The notes beneath the pieces are model-generated. The model had not been told where the DNA came from. It worked only from the letters and a program-made list of their open reading frames with translations, and ran no database searches. This document shows, piece after piece, positions 1 through 7,931 of a stretch of 22,218 bases of DNA. Within the stretch, counting starts at the first letter, position 1; the number at the start of each line of letters is the position of its first letter. The position numbers were made by a program, and so were the translations under genes. The stretch lies in NCBI GenBank assembly GCA_002372855.1, contig DFIZ01000061.1:433-22650 (forward strand). The letters are read 5' to 3'. The DNA is from Bacteroidales bacterium UBA3684 (GTDB lineage Bacteria; Bacteroidota; Bacteroidia; Bacteroidales; P3).

Positions 1-37
1 GGAACTATATGAGAAGGGCCGAATTTGAGCCCTATCG

Positions 38-150
38 GGGGAGTGATGAGTGATGAGTGATGAGTGATGAGTGTTTAGTGGTTAGTGTTAAGTGTTAAGT
101 GTTAAGTGTTTAGTGTTAAGTGTTGAGTGTTAAGTGGTTGGTGTTTGGTT
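38..150. repeat. Degenerate heptamer tandem array downstream of the hydrolase gene
   Basis: Bases 41-73 are about 4.7 copies of GAGTGAT. From 74 onward the word drifts to GTTTAGT and GTTAAGT, still with a 7-base step, and then to TG-rich sequence. The array abuts the TAA stop of the hydrolase gene at 151-153, so it forms the start of that gene's 3' untranslated region. Bases 1-37 hold nothing I can assign. No convincing terminator hairpin was seen here. Confidence 0.85.
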
Positions 151-1920
151 TTAGTGGGTGTTGGTGGGGAGGCGGGTGGGGCCGAGGAGGAAGTCGAGGA
201 TGAGGCGCAGGGCTTCGGGGGCGAAGGTTTCTTCGATCTGGATGTACTCGTCGGGCGTGCCGGTCGTGCAGTGCTGGAAGAGGTGGTTGAGGCCCTGGAG
301 GGTGTGGGTCTCGGCCTGGGGGCATAGTTGCTTGATTCGTTGGAGGTTGGGTTCGGCGAGGACCTGGCAGTCACGGTCGCCGCCGAGGGCGAGGAGGGGA
401 CAATGGACCTTGGGGAGGTAGCTGGCGGGGTCGAGGGCGAGGAAGGTCTGCATCCAGGGGAGGTCGAGTTGCTGCTTGATGGCGTAGGCCATGCCTTTTT
501 TCAGTTCGATGCTGTCGATTTCTTCTTTCGTCAGGCCGTCGGTGTGGCGGAGGATGATGGCTTGGAGGTCCTTTGTGGAGTGGCTGGGTGACTGAGTGGC
601 TGAGTGGCTGGGCGGGGTGGTGGTGTAGGCTTCGAAGATTTCGCGCATGCAGGCAGCGCGGAGGGCGCTGAGGCGGGGGCTGACGCCGCGGGAGCGGAAG
701 AGGGCTTCGTTCTGCTGCACCATGACGTCGAGGCCCGAGCAGCCTTGTCCGGCGAGCATGACGACGTATTTCACGTCGTTGTTTCTTGCGGCTATGATGG
801 GCGCTATAGCGGCGCCCTCGCTGTGGCCGCCGATGCCGAGGAGGCGGGTGTCGACGGCGGGGTGGCGTTTCAGGGCGTTGAAGAGGGCTTCGGCGTCTTC
901 GGCGAAGGTGAGGGTGGTGGCGGAGTCGAGGGGGCCGGTGCTGGCGCCGACGCCGCGGTCGTCGTAGCGGAAGGTGGCGATGCCGTGGGCGGCCAGGTAG
1001 TCGGCCAGGACGAGGAAGGGACGGTGGTGGAAGAGTTCTTCGTCGCGGTTCTGCTGGCCGCTGCCGGAGACGAGCATCAGGCAGGGGTGGGGGAGGGGAG
1101 TGGCTGAGGGGCTGAGGGGCTGGGTGGTGCGCGAGGCGGTGCCTCGCGGTACGCCTAACTCGGTGGAGGTGGGGTGCGAGGGAAGTTGAGTGGCTGAGTG
1201 GCTGAGTGGCTGGGTGGTGCGCGAGGCGGTGGCTTGCGGTACGCCTAACTCGGAGGAGGTGGGGTGCGAGGCGGTGCCTCGCGGTACGCCAAACTCGGTG
1301 GAGGTGGGGTGCGAGGCGGTGCCTCGCGGTACGCATAGCTGGGGGGCGGTGCTGGGGGAGGCGCTTTGGGGGGAGGTGCTGGGCTGGGGGGCGAGGGGCA
1401 GGGTGAGGGTGCCTTCGAGGTGGATGCTGTCGCCGTGGGAGTCGACGTAGTCGACGGTGAGGGTCTCTTCGGTGTAGCGGTGTAGCGGTGTCTGTGGGCG
1501 GCGGAGCTGGTAGAGGGTGTCGGCGGGGAGGAGGGTGATGGGTTCGCGCAGGAGGCCCTGGCGCCAGGTGCCTTGCCAACCCCTCAGTCCTTCGGACAGC
1601 TCCCCTTGGGAAGGGGAGCAGCTGGTTGGGGTCGTTGGGGAAGGGGAGCAGCGTTTCAGCGTCATTTTGAGGCCGATGGAGGCGCACTCGAGGCGGAGGG
1701 TGTCGCCGGAGAGCGACCACCGGGTGACGGCGATGGGCTCCGGGGACTGCAGGGGGCTGTAGAGCTCGTAGGTGCTGTCGGTCTGGTGGAGGCAGAGGGC
1801 GAGGGAGGTCTTCTGGCTCCAGCCGGTCCACCACTGGGCGCGGGAGGAATTGAAAAATGAAAATTGGAAATTGAAAATTATGCTGATGCAGACGATTAGA
1901 CGCAGTTTGTTCGTGTCCAT
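151..1920 (-). CDS. Secreted alpha/beta hydrolase (S33/COG1073-like) with in-frame repeat insertions
   Basis: This 589-residue protein starts at an ATG and has an N-terminal signal-like segment (about residues 8-28, ending SSRAQ). The hydrolase core runs from about residue 281 to the end: an RYDDRGVGAST segment near 318, the nucleophile elbow GHSEG at 365-369 (Ser367), an acidic residue at Asp515 in GGDRD, and His546 in GLNHLF. That is a complete Ser-Asp-His triad, so an active serine esterase or aminopeptidase-like enzyme is plausible; the substrate is unknown. Three stretches look foreign to the fold: about 92-115 (SPSQGELSEG), 178-279 (15-residue units such as GVPRGTASHPTSTEF plus QPLSHSAT words) and 434-448 (SHSATQ words). 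All stay in frame and match DNA repeats. The gene lies 35 bases after the ABC permease and is probably co-transcribed with it. The hydrolase assignment is firm; biological role and tolerance of the insertions are not known. Confidence 0.88.
   Translation of the reverse strand: MDTNKLRLIVCISIIFNFQFSFFNSSRAQWWTGWSQKTSLALCLHQTDSTYELYSPLQSPEPIAVTRWSLSGDTLRLECASIGLKMTLKRCSPSPTTPTSCSPSQGELSEGLRGWQGTWRQGLLREPITLLPADTLYQLRRPQTPLHRYTEETLTVDYVDSHGDSIHLEGTLTLPLAPQPSTSPQSASPSTAPQLCVPRGTASHPTSTEFGVPRGTASHPTSSELGVPQATASRTTQPLSHSATQLPSHPTSTELGVPRGTASRTTQPLSPSATPLPHPCLMLVSGSGQQNRDEELFHHRPFLVLADYLAAHGIATFRYDDRGVGASTGPLDSATTLTFAEDAEALFNALKRHPAVDTRLLGIGGHSEGAAIAPIIAARNNDVKYVVMLAGQGCSGLDVMVQQNEALFRSRGVSPRLSALRAACMREIFEAYTTTPPSHSATQSPSHSTKDLQAIILRHTDGLTKEEIDSIELKKGMAYAIKQQLDLPWMQTFLALDPASYLPKVHCPLLALGGDRDCQVLAEPNLQRIKQLCPQAETHTLQGLNHLFQHCTTGTPDEYIQIEETFAPEALRLILDFLLGPTRLPTNTH
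578..613. repeat. Octamer repeat (GAGTGGCT) inside the hydrolase gene
   Basis: About four imperfect copies of GAGTGGCT lie within the coding region. They encode the SHSATQ-type residues near 437-448, just before a helix of the hydrolase core. The reading strand has no stop codon in any frame of this word, whereas the opposite strand would read TGA. Confidence 0.8.
1097..1130. repeat. Octamer repeat, second block in the hydrolase gene
   Basis: Imperfect copies of GAGTGGCT/GAGGGGCT lead directly into the first 45-bp palindromic unit at 1131. A similar octamer stretch precedes the unit at 1221, so octamer tract plus 45-mer appears as a composite duplicated with a 90-base step. Confidence 0.75.
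1131..1340. repeat. 45-bp tandem units with an internal hairpin, coding in frame
   Basis: Units begin GCGAGGC at 1131, 1176, 1221, 1266 and 1311, exactly 45 bases apart. The 1176-1220 unit is mostly replaced by octamer words, and the last unit is partial (about 30 bases). A full unit opens with GCGAGGC-GGT-GCCTCGC, a perfect 7-bp stem with a 3-base loop (copies 1131, 1266 and 1311; the 1221 copy is mutated). Because 45 is divisible by three, each unit encodes the same 15 residues (GVPRGTASHPTSTEF and variants) in the hydrolase. Confidence 0.85.
1583..1652. repeat. Palindromic element inside the hydrolase gene
   Basis: Two adjacent hairpins are visible: GTCC-TTC-GGAC at 1587-1597, and GCTCCCCTT-GGG-AAGGGGAGC at 1599-1619 (9-bp perfect stem). 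The right arm, GGGAAGGGGAGCAGC at 1608-1622, recurs nearly exactly at 1638-1652, 30 bases away. The element encodes hydrolase residues of about 90-113, including SPSQGELSEG. It resembles REP-type intergenic palindromes but sits in a coding frame. Confidence 0.7.
1849..1880. repeat. Heptamer repeat encoding the hydrolase signal-peptide core
   Basis: About four imperfect copies of AAAATTG (read as CAATTTT on the coding strand) encode the IIFNFQFSFFN hydrophobic stretch at residues 14-24 of the hydrolase. A similar tract in opposite orientation lies at 1926-1952, on the other side of the start codon. Confidence 0.85.
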
Positions 1921-1925
1921 GATTA

Positions 1926-1952
1926 TTTTTCAATTCTCAATTTTCAATTTTA
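1926..1952. repeat. Heptamer repeat upstream of the hydrolase start, inverted relative to 1849-1880
   Basis: The T-rich heptamer tract fills most of the 35-base gap between the permease stop and the hydrolase ATG. In the transcript it could pair with 1849-1880: 25 aligned positions give 22 Watson-Crick pairs, one G-U pair and two mismatches, with the start codon and first dozen codons in the loop. Confidence 0.75.
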
Positions 1953-1955
1953 CTG

Positions 1956-3136
1956 TTATCTGGAGAACATGACCTTCTCGCTGTTGAACAAGCGGGTGAG
2001 TCCCCAGACGGCGATGCCGGTGTATGCCACATTGGCTCCCAATGTGACGAGCACCGTCGACCACTGCATCTCGTGCAGGAATACCGCCACCATCACCTCC
2101 ATCGAATTGTAGAAGGGGATGAGGTAGACCGCGAGGCTCTGCGAGGCGCCGTCCTGGAACATCGGCAGCAGTCCCGACAGCATGATGACCAGCATGAAGG
2201 GGGTAATCATGGTGCCGGCGTTCTTCACGTCCTTGGCCAGGGCCGACAGCAGGCTGACGGCCGATGCCATAATGAGCACGGTGGCGAAGATGATGAGCAG
2301 CAGCACCAGATAGTCGCTCGCGGTATAGTGGAACGACAGTTCGCCTGCGTCGGGCACCATGTTGGGCAGTGACAGGGCGATGCCGATGAAGCTGGAGATG
2401 CCGCTGAGGAGGGCGATGCTGCTAAGTGAGACTATCTTGCCTAGTGCCAGCTCGTTGCGGCGCATGGGGGTGACGAGGAGGGTGGCTATGGTGCCACGCT
2501 CTTTTTCGCCGGCTATGGAGCTGGGGGCAATTGCCATCACGCCGCTGAAGAGCATCATCAGGATGAGCATGGGCAGCAGTTTGCTCCACACCATGGCCCC
2601 AATCGACTCGTCGCTGGCCTGGTTGAACCGCATCTCCTCGCTGTCGGCGCGGTTGATGTCGAAGCGGTTGCTCATGCCGTCCTCGAAGGAGGAGAGCATG
2701 GCGTCGAGGGCATACTCGACACGCTGAGAGGCGTTGTTGGTCGAGTTGTAGTATATCTCCACGTTGGGGGCCGGTATCCCGCTTTGCGGGTCGTACTCAA
2801 CCAGTTGTCGATCGAAGTCGGCCGGGAAACGCACCAGCACGGTGTTGATGCTCTTGTCCTCCAGTGCCTCGATGTCGGGCTGCTGGAACGGCTGCTCGAT
2901 GGTCACCGTCGAGGGTAGCGAGTCGAACAGCGGTGCCACGCTCTGCGGCATGTTTTCCACGCGCACGGTCACCACGTCGTCGGCGCCTTCTGACACCATG
3001 CTCTCGATGCCGGAGCCCATGAAACTGTATATGATATAGATCAAAAGGCCCGGCATGATGACTGCCGTGAAGAGCAGTTGGCGGTCGCCAAAGAAGCGGG
3101 CGAATTCTTTCTTTATGATGGTCAGGGTGTTGCTTT

Positions 3137-3140
<4 letters not shown>
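1956..3140 (-). CDS. ABC-2 type transporter permease (NatB-like)
   Basis: This 394-residue membrane protein is the permease half of an export-type ABC system. A first membrane helix (about 22-42) is followed by a large extracytoplasmic domain (about 45-185). A cluster of further helices follows (roughly 187-206, 232-258, 277-302, 309-328, 332-352 and 360-383). The cytoplasmic loop motif GEKERGTIATLLVTP at 211-225 is typical of ABC-2/NatB/YhgE-type permeases. The ATG start overlaps the stop of the upstream ATPase gene as ATGA, indicating translational coupling. The family includes Na+ and drug exporters; the substrate here cannot be read from sequence. Confidence 0.9.
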
Positions 3141-3913
<773 letters not shown>

Positions 3914-3964
3914 AATGTTGATACTTAATGGTTTTTGTATAACTATGTGTCTTTGTTTTAGGTA

Positions 3965-3996
3965 CAAAGATACGACTATTTCCCCATGTGGCCAAA
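3965..3996 (-). promoter_or_regulatory. Bacteroidota-type promoter of the export ABC operon
   Basis: On the minus strand, TTTG (3993-3996) is followed after 20 bases by TATCTTTG (3965-3972), matching the Bacteroidota -33/-7 pattern TTTG...TAnnTTTG. The predicted transcript would start near 3958, leaving a leader of about 45 bases before the ATPase ATG. The element sits in the divergent gap shared with the DUF4294 gene. Confidence 0.75.
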
Positions 3997-3997
3997 T

Positions 3998-4005
3998 TAT
4001 TTTTG
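3998..4005 (+). promoter_or_regulatory. Possible -7 element for the DUF4294 gene
   Basis: TATTTTTG fits TAnnTTTG and lies about 72 bases before the ATG, directly beside the -33 box of the divergent ABC promoter. No clean TTTG is present at the expected upstream spacing, so this is a weak candidate only. Confidence 0.3.
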
Positions 4006-4077
4006 TGGTGTCGGGGATAATAAAAACAGAAAAATTCAGTTATTGGGGTTATAGCTATGAATTGAAAAAACAGAGAA

Positions 4078-4779
4078 ATGAAGATTATCCGAATAGTCAT
4101 GGTGCTGCTGTTTGTGCTGGGCTCGGTGGAGGCCGGTGCGCAGCGGGACTCTACCGCTCTGACAAGGCGCAGGACACTGAAAGAAGACCTGCGTCCGGCC
4201 GTGGTGATGCAGCTGAATCCGGCGAAGATGATTACGAAGAGTGAAATCAAGAAAGCCGCGTCGGAGCATGTTGTCTTCGCGACGGTCCTCGACGGCGACA
4301 CCATCCCGCTCTTCTACCTGCGGCCGGTGAATGTCTATGCGTCGGGCATGTTGCTGACGGCCAAGGAAATCAAGAAGAATGCCAAGTTGATACGCAATGT
4401 GCGTCTGATGCTGCCCTATGCCCGTGAGGCCAAGAGACGGCTCGACGCCCTGGAGGTGGAGATTGCCAACCTGCCCAAGAAGCAGCGCAAGGCGGCCATC
4501 AAGAAGGCCGAGCAGCAGCTGAAGGACGACTACAAGGACCGGCTGTCGAAATACACCTTCTCGCAGGGCCTGGTGCTGATCAAGCTCATTGACCGCGAGA
4601 CGAGCCGCACGGCCTACTCCCTGGTGGGCGATTTGAGGGGCTCGTTCAGGGCGGGACTGTATCAGGCGTTGGCGCGACTGTTCGGCTACAACCTGAAGAC
4701 CAAGTTCGACCCGAAGAACGACAAGAAGGACGAGCTGATAGAAAGGATTGTGGTGTCGATAGACAGGGGGCAGTTGTGA
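4078..4779 (+). CDS. DUF4294 family protein
   Basis: This 233-residue protein opens with a signal peptide (about 1-21, ending AGAQ), so it is probably exported. The body matches the DUF4294 family as I know it: the DTIPLFYLRPVNVYA strand region, a charged helical stretch (LPKKQRKAAIKKAEQQLKDD), and the family hallmark SQGLVLIKLIDRETSRTAYSLV followed by LRGSFRAGLYQALARLFG. The helical middle (about 105-165) may form a coiled coil. No catalytic motif is evident, and the family has no known function to my knowledge. It is followed 32 bases later by the C40 peptidase gene and may be co-transcribed with it. Confidence 0.85.
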   Translation: MKIIRIVMVLLFVLGSVEAGAQRDSTALTRRRTLKEDLRPAVVMQLNPAKMITKSEIKKAASEHVVFATVLDGDTIPLFYLRPVNVYASGMLLTAKEIKKNAKLIRNVRLMLPYAREAKRRLDALEVEIANLPKKQRKAAIKKAEQQLKDDYKDRLSKYTFSQGLVLIKLIDRETSRTAYSLVGDLRGSFRAGLYQALARLFGYNLKTKFDPKNDKKDELIERIVVSIDRGQL

Positions 4780-4811
4780 GTTAAGAGTTATGAGTTAAGA
4801 GTTATGAGTTT
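4776..4811. repeat. Heptamer repeat filling the gap before the C40 peptidase
   Basis: Alternating words GAGTTAA and GAGTTAT (7-base step, about five copies) run from the stop of the DUF4294 gene to the base before the next ATG. The whole 32-base intergenic space, including where a ribosome-binding site would be, is repeat. Confidence 0.85.
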
Positions 4812-5375
4812 ATGAAAGGATATGTTTTTCTTTTGGCGGTGCCGATGAGGGCCGAGGCTAGCGACAGGGCCGAGATGGTGAACCAGCTGTTGGCTGGAGA
4901 TGTGGTGGAAGTCATTGAGCGGCAGGAGAAGTGGTCGAAGGTGCGCTGCGAGTACGACGGCTACGAGGGCTGGGTGGACAACAAGCAGTATGTGCCCTTT
5001 GATTCGGCCGCCGATTTGGCGGAGCGTTGCTTCCTGGGGACGCCCTACCTGTGGGGTGGACGTTCGCGGGGAGGAATAGACTGTTCGGGATTGACGCAGG
5101 TCTGCTTCAAGGCCATGGATATCTGGCTGCCGCGCGATGCCAGCCAGCAGGCCACGGCGGGTGTGGAGGTCTGCGCCTGCGACCCGATGAGGGACGACCT
5201 GGCGTTCTTCCAGAACGAGCAGGGCCGCATTGTGCATGTGGGCATCTGCATGGGCGACGGACGGATTGTGCACTCGTCGGGCATGGTGAGGATCGACACC
5301 CTCGACCGTCAGGGCATCTTCGACGGCGAGCGGTATACGCACAGACTGCATTCGGTGAGGCGAGTGATAGGATAG
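4812..5375 (+). CDS. C40 (NlpC/P60) peptidase with N-terminal SH3 domain
   Basis: The 187-residue protein is a predicted cell-wall endopeptidase cleaving peptidoglycan stem peptides. Residues about 5-62 form a bacterial SH3-like domain (VPMRAEASDRAEMVNQLL, then EGWVDNKQY). The NlpC/P60 domain runs from about 66 to 187, with catalytic Cys91 in GIDCSGL, His142 in HVGICMGDG, and His154 in IVHSSG as the likely third polar residue. No signal peptide or lipobox is visible at the N-terminus, and no upstream in-frame extension provides one. Export would need another route, or the enzyme acts on recycled muropeptides inside the cell. The start lies at the edge of the heptamer repeat. Confidence 0.9.
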   Translation: MKGYVFLLAVPMRAEASDRAEMVNQLLAGDVVEVIERQEKWSKVRCEYDGYEGWVDNKQYVPFDSAADLAERCFLGTPYLWGGRSRGGIDCSGLTQVCFKAMDIWLPRDASQQATAGVEVCACDPMRDDLAFFQNEQGRIVHVGICMGDGRIVHSSGMVRIDTLDRQGIFDGERYTHRLHSVRRVIG

Positions 5376-5449
5376 TTTTTTTGGGGGGGCGTGACTTGAA
5401 GGCCACGCCGCGGGACAACCCGATGGCGAGATGGTGGAAAAAAATAAAT

Positions 5450-5480
5450 TTTGCCATATCGCTCAACTTTCGTATCTTTG
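5450..5480 (+). promoter_or_regulatory. Promoter of lysS
   Basis: TTTG at 5450-5453 and TATCTTTG at 5473-5480 are separated by 19 bases, an excellent Bacteroidota promoter match. The predicted start site near 5487 leaves a short leader of about 28 bases before the lysS ATG at 5515. It probably also drives the two downstream genes. Confidence 0.85.
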
Positions 5481-5514
5481 CATTTTATTTGAAAACGAAA
5501 TAATAAGATATAAT

Positions 5515-7239
5515 ATGGCTGAACTTACAGAGCAAGAACAAATTCGCAGGAATTCGCTTGCCGAGCTCAAGAAGCTTGGTATCAACCCTTACCCTGCCGC
5601 CCTCTACGAGGTGAATGCAAAAAGCAACGAAATTTTGGAGCAGTTCCCCAAGGACAACGCGCTGTTCCAGAACGTGAGCATCGCCGGCCGCATCATGAGC
5701 CGCCGCATCATGGGTGCCGCCTCGTTTGTTGAGCTGCAGGACAGCTATGGCCGCATACAGCTCTATATCAAGCGCGACGAGATATGCCCCGGCGAGGACA
5801 AGACCCTCTACAACACCGTCTTCAAACGTCTGTTGGACATCGGCGATATCATTGGTGTGACGGGCTATGTGTTTGTCACCCAGATGGGTGAGACCTCCAT
5901 CCACGTGAAGAGCCTCACGGTGCTCAGCAAGAGCCTGCGCCCCCTGCCCATCGTCAAGGAGAAGGACGGCGTAGTGTACGACGCCTTCAGCGACCCCGAG
6001 CTGCGCTACCGCCAGCGCTATGTGGACCTCATCGTCAACCCGCAGGTGCGCGAGACCTTCGTACAGAGGGCCCAGATCGTGAACACCATGCGCAACTACT
6101 TCAACGAGCAGGGCTACTTGGAAGTCGACACCCCGGTGCTGCAGAGCATCCCCGGCGGTGCCGCCGCACGCCCCTTCGTGACGCATCACAACGCGCTGGA
6201 CATCGACCTCTACCTCCGCATCGCCAACGAGCTGTACCTGAAGCGCCTCATTGTGGGTGGCTTTCCGGGCGTGTACGAGTTCAGCCGCAACTTCCGCAAC
6301 GAAGGCATGGACCGCACCCACAACCCCGAGTTCACGGCCATGGAGATCTACGTGCCCTACAAGGACTACAACTGGATGATGACCTTCACGGAGAACATGC
6401 TGGAGCGCATCGCCAAGGCACTGCACGGCGACACGAAGGTCAACGTCTGGGGCAACGAGATCGACTTCAAGCCGCCGTTCCGCCGCGCCCCGATGTGCGA
6501 GCTGATCAAGGAAGAGACCGGCGTCGACGTGGCCCCCATGAGCGAGGACGAGCTGCGTGAGGCCTGCAAGCGCCTCGGCGTGGAGACCGACGCCACCATG
6601 GGCAAGGGCAAGCTGATTGATGCCATCTTCGGCGAGAAGTGCGAGGGCAAGCTCATCCAGCCCACCTTCGTCACCGACTACCCCATCGAGATGTCGCCCC
6701 TCTGCAAGCGCCACCGCGACAACCCCGAGCTCACCGAACGCTTCGAGCTCTTCGTCTGCGGCAAAGAGCTGGCCAACGCCTACAGCGAGCTGAACGACCC
6801 CATCGACCAGCTGGGCCGCTTCCAGGAGCAGCTGCGCCTGAGCGAGAAGGGCGACGACGAGGCCATGTTCATCGATATGGACTTCGTCCGCGCGCTGGAG
6901 TACGGCATGCCGCCCACCAGCGGTATGGGCATCGGCATCGACCGCCTGGTGATGATGATGACCGGCGCCCAGAGCATCCAGGATGTGCTCCTCTTCCCCC
7001 AGATGAAGCCCGAAGTGCAGACCAAGGGTGCCGAGGAGGAGGCCTCCGACCTCACCGCCCACGGCGTCGACGAGGCCTGGCTGCCCGTGCTGGCCAAGGC
7101 CGGCGTGAAGAACTACGCCCAGCTCTGCGAGGCCAACCCCAACAAGCTCTTCAACGACCTCGGCGGCCTCCGCAAGAAGCTCAAACTCGACATCCCCGCC
7201 CTCAAGCGCGAACAGTTCGACGCCTGGCTGAACGGGTAA
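5515..7239 (+). CDS. lysS: Lysyl-tRNA synthetase, class II
   Basis: This 574-residue enzyme charges tRNA-Lys with lysine in the cytoplasm. An N-terminal OB-fold anticodon-binding domain (about 50-140: [21 protein letters not shown]) precedes the class II core. Motif 1 is around [22 protein letters not shown] (200-221), motif 2 around [15 protein letters not shown] (260-274), and motif 3 [12 protein letters not shown] (about 471-482). A C-terminal extension of roughly 70 residues follows motif 3 and ends in a small helical segment; such tails are familiar in Bacteroidota LysRS. I chose the start at 5515 because it begins the conserved [13 protein letters not shown] and lies just after the promoter; the longer frame would start upstream of it. 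Confidence 0.97.
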   Translation: MAELTEQEQIRRNSLAELKKLGINPYPAALYEVNAKSNEILEQFPKDNALFQNVSIAGRIMSRRIMGAASFVELQDSYGRIQLYIKRDEICPGEDKTLYNTVFKRLLDIGDIIGVTGYVFVTQMGETSIHVKSLTVLSKSLRPLPIVKEKDGVVYDAFSDPELRYRQRYVDLIVNPQVRETFVQRAQIVNTMRNYFNEQGYLEVDTPVLQSIPGGAAARPFVTHHNALDIDLYLRIANELYLKRLIVGGFPGVYEFSRNFRNEGMDRTHNPEFTAMEIYVPYKDYNWMMTFTENMLERIAKALHGDTKVNVWGNEIDFKPPFRRAPMCELIKEETGVDVAPMSEDELREACKRLGVETDATMGKGKLIDAIFGEKCEGKLIQPTFVTDYPIEMSPLCKRHRDNPELTERFELFVCGKELANAYSELNDPIDQLGRFQEQLRLSEKGDDEAMFIDMDFVRALEYGMPPTSGMGIGIDRLVMMMTGAQSIQDVLLFPQMKPEVQTKGAEEEASDLTAHGVDEAWLPVLAKAGVKNYAQLCEANPNKLFNDLGGLRKKLKLDIPALKREQFDAWLNG

Positions 7240-7269
7240 TCTTTGCTGCATGGATTAAAGTGCAAGGAA

Positions 7270-7926
7270 ATGATTAAACGATTCACATTCAACCACTACG
7301 AGGTAAACTGCTACGTTGTCTTCGACGACCGTGTCCCCACGACGGGGGAAAAACGGCAGTGCGCCATCGTGGATCCTGCCTGCGAGGCTTCGTTCGAGGA
7401 CTCGCAGCTGCTACAGTACCTCGACGAGCAGCGCCTTACGCCGACGATGGTGCTCCTCACCCACGCCCATGTGGACCACATAGCGGGTTTGCGGCAGGTG
7501 TGTGAGCATTTCAAGCTGCCTGTCACCATGCATCGCGACGGTCGCAAGCTCCTGCGCCAGGCCGAGGCCTACGGCGCCATCATGGGCTTCGCCGTGGACA
7601 ATATGGAGGATCTCGATGTCGTCGAGATTGAAGACGGCGAGGTGCTAAAAGTGGGTTGTTTGGATGTGGAATGCCGCTATGTGCCAGGCCATTGTCCCGG
7701 GAGCATGTGCTTTGTGGTGGCTGCCGACAGGGCCGTCATCACCGGCGATGCGCTGTTCCATTTCAGCATCGGCCGCACCGACCTCCCGGGTGGCGACTAT
7801 GCCACGCTCATCGACAAGCTGAAGACCCGCGTGATGACCCTCCCGGACGACTACACGGTGCTTCCCGGCCACGGCATCGAGAGCCAGATAGGGAAGGAAC
7901 GCAAATACAATTCTTTCTTGGTTTAG
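7270..7926 (+). CDS. MBL-fold metallohydrolase (glyoxalase II-like)
   Basis: The protein has 218 residues if started at MIKRFTFN, 30 bases after lysS; a start nine codons earlier is possible but adds non-conserved residues. The metal-binding set is complete: THAHVDH at 64-70, His141 in VPGHCPGS, Asp160 in ITGDALF and His201 in LPGHG. The GRTDLPGGD segment at 168-176 is typical of the hydroxyacylglutathione-hydrolase-like subgroup, so a thioester or related hydrolase is likely; the substrate is not resolved. Five bases separate it from ung, suggesting co-transcription from the lysS promoter. Confidence 0.92.
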   Translation: MIKRFTFNHYEVNCYVVFDDRVPTTGEKRQCAIVDPACEASFEDSQLLQYLDEQRLTPTMVLLTHAHVDHIAGLRQVCEHFKLPVTMHRDGRKLLRQAEAYGAIMGFAVDNMEDLDVVEIEDGEVLKVGCLDVECRYVPGHCPGSMCFVVAADRAVITGDALFHFSIGRTDLPGGDYATLIDKLKTRVMTLPDDYTVLPGHGIESQIGKERKYNSFLV

Positions 7927-7931
7927 GGCTT

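Noticed and set aside
1131..1340. Regular 45-bp repeats that might be a CRISPR array
   Set aside because: The repeats are contiguous with no unique spacers, sit inside a coding frame, and no cas gene is present.
5388..5409. GGCGTG...CACGCC hairpin after the C40 peptidase as a terminator
   Set aside because: The stem is only six pairs, the T-run precedes rather than follows it, and no U-tract follows on either strand.
5485..7251. 588-residue open frame on the minus strand opposite lysS
   Set aside because: It mirrors the codon structure of lysS on the other strand, is dominated by Val/Ala/Leu/His/Gly, and shows no domain. The plus-strand gene has every class II motif.
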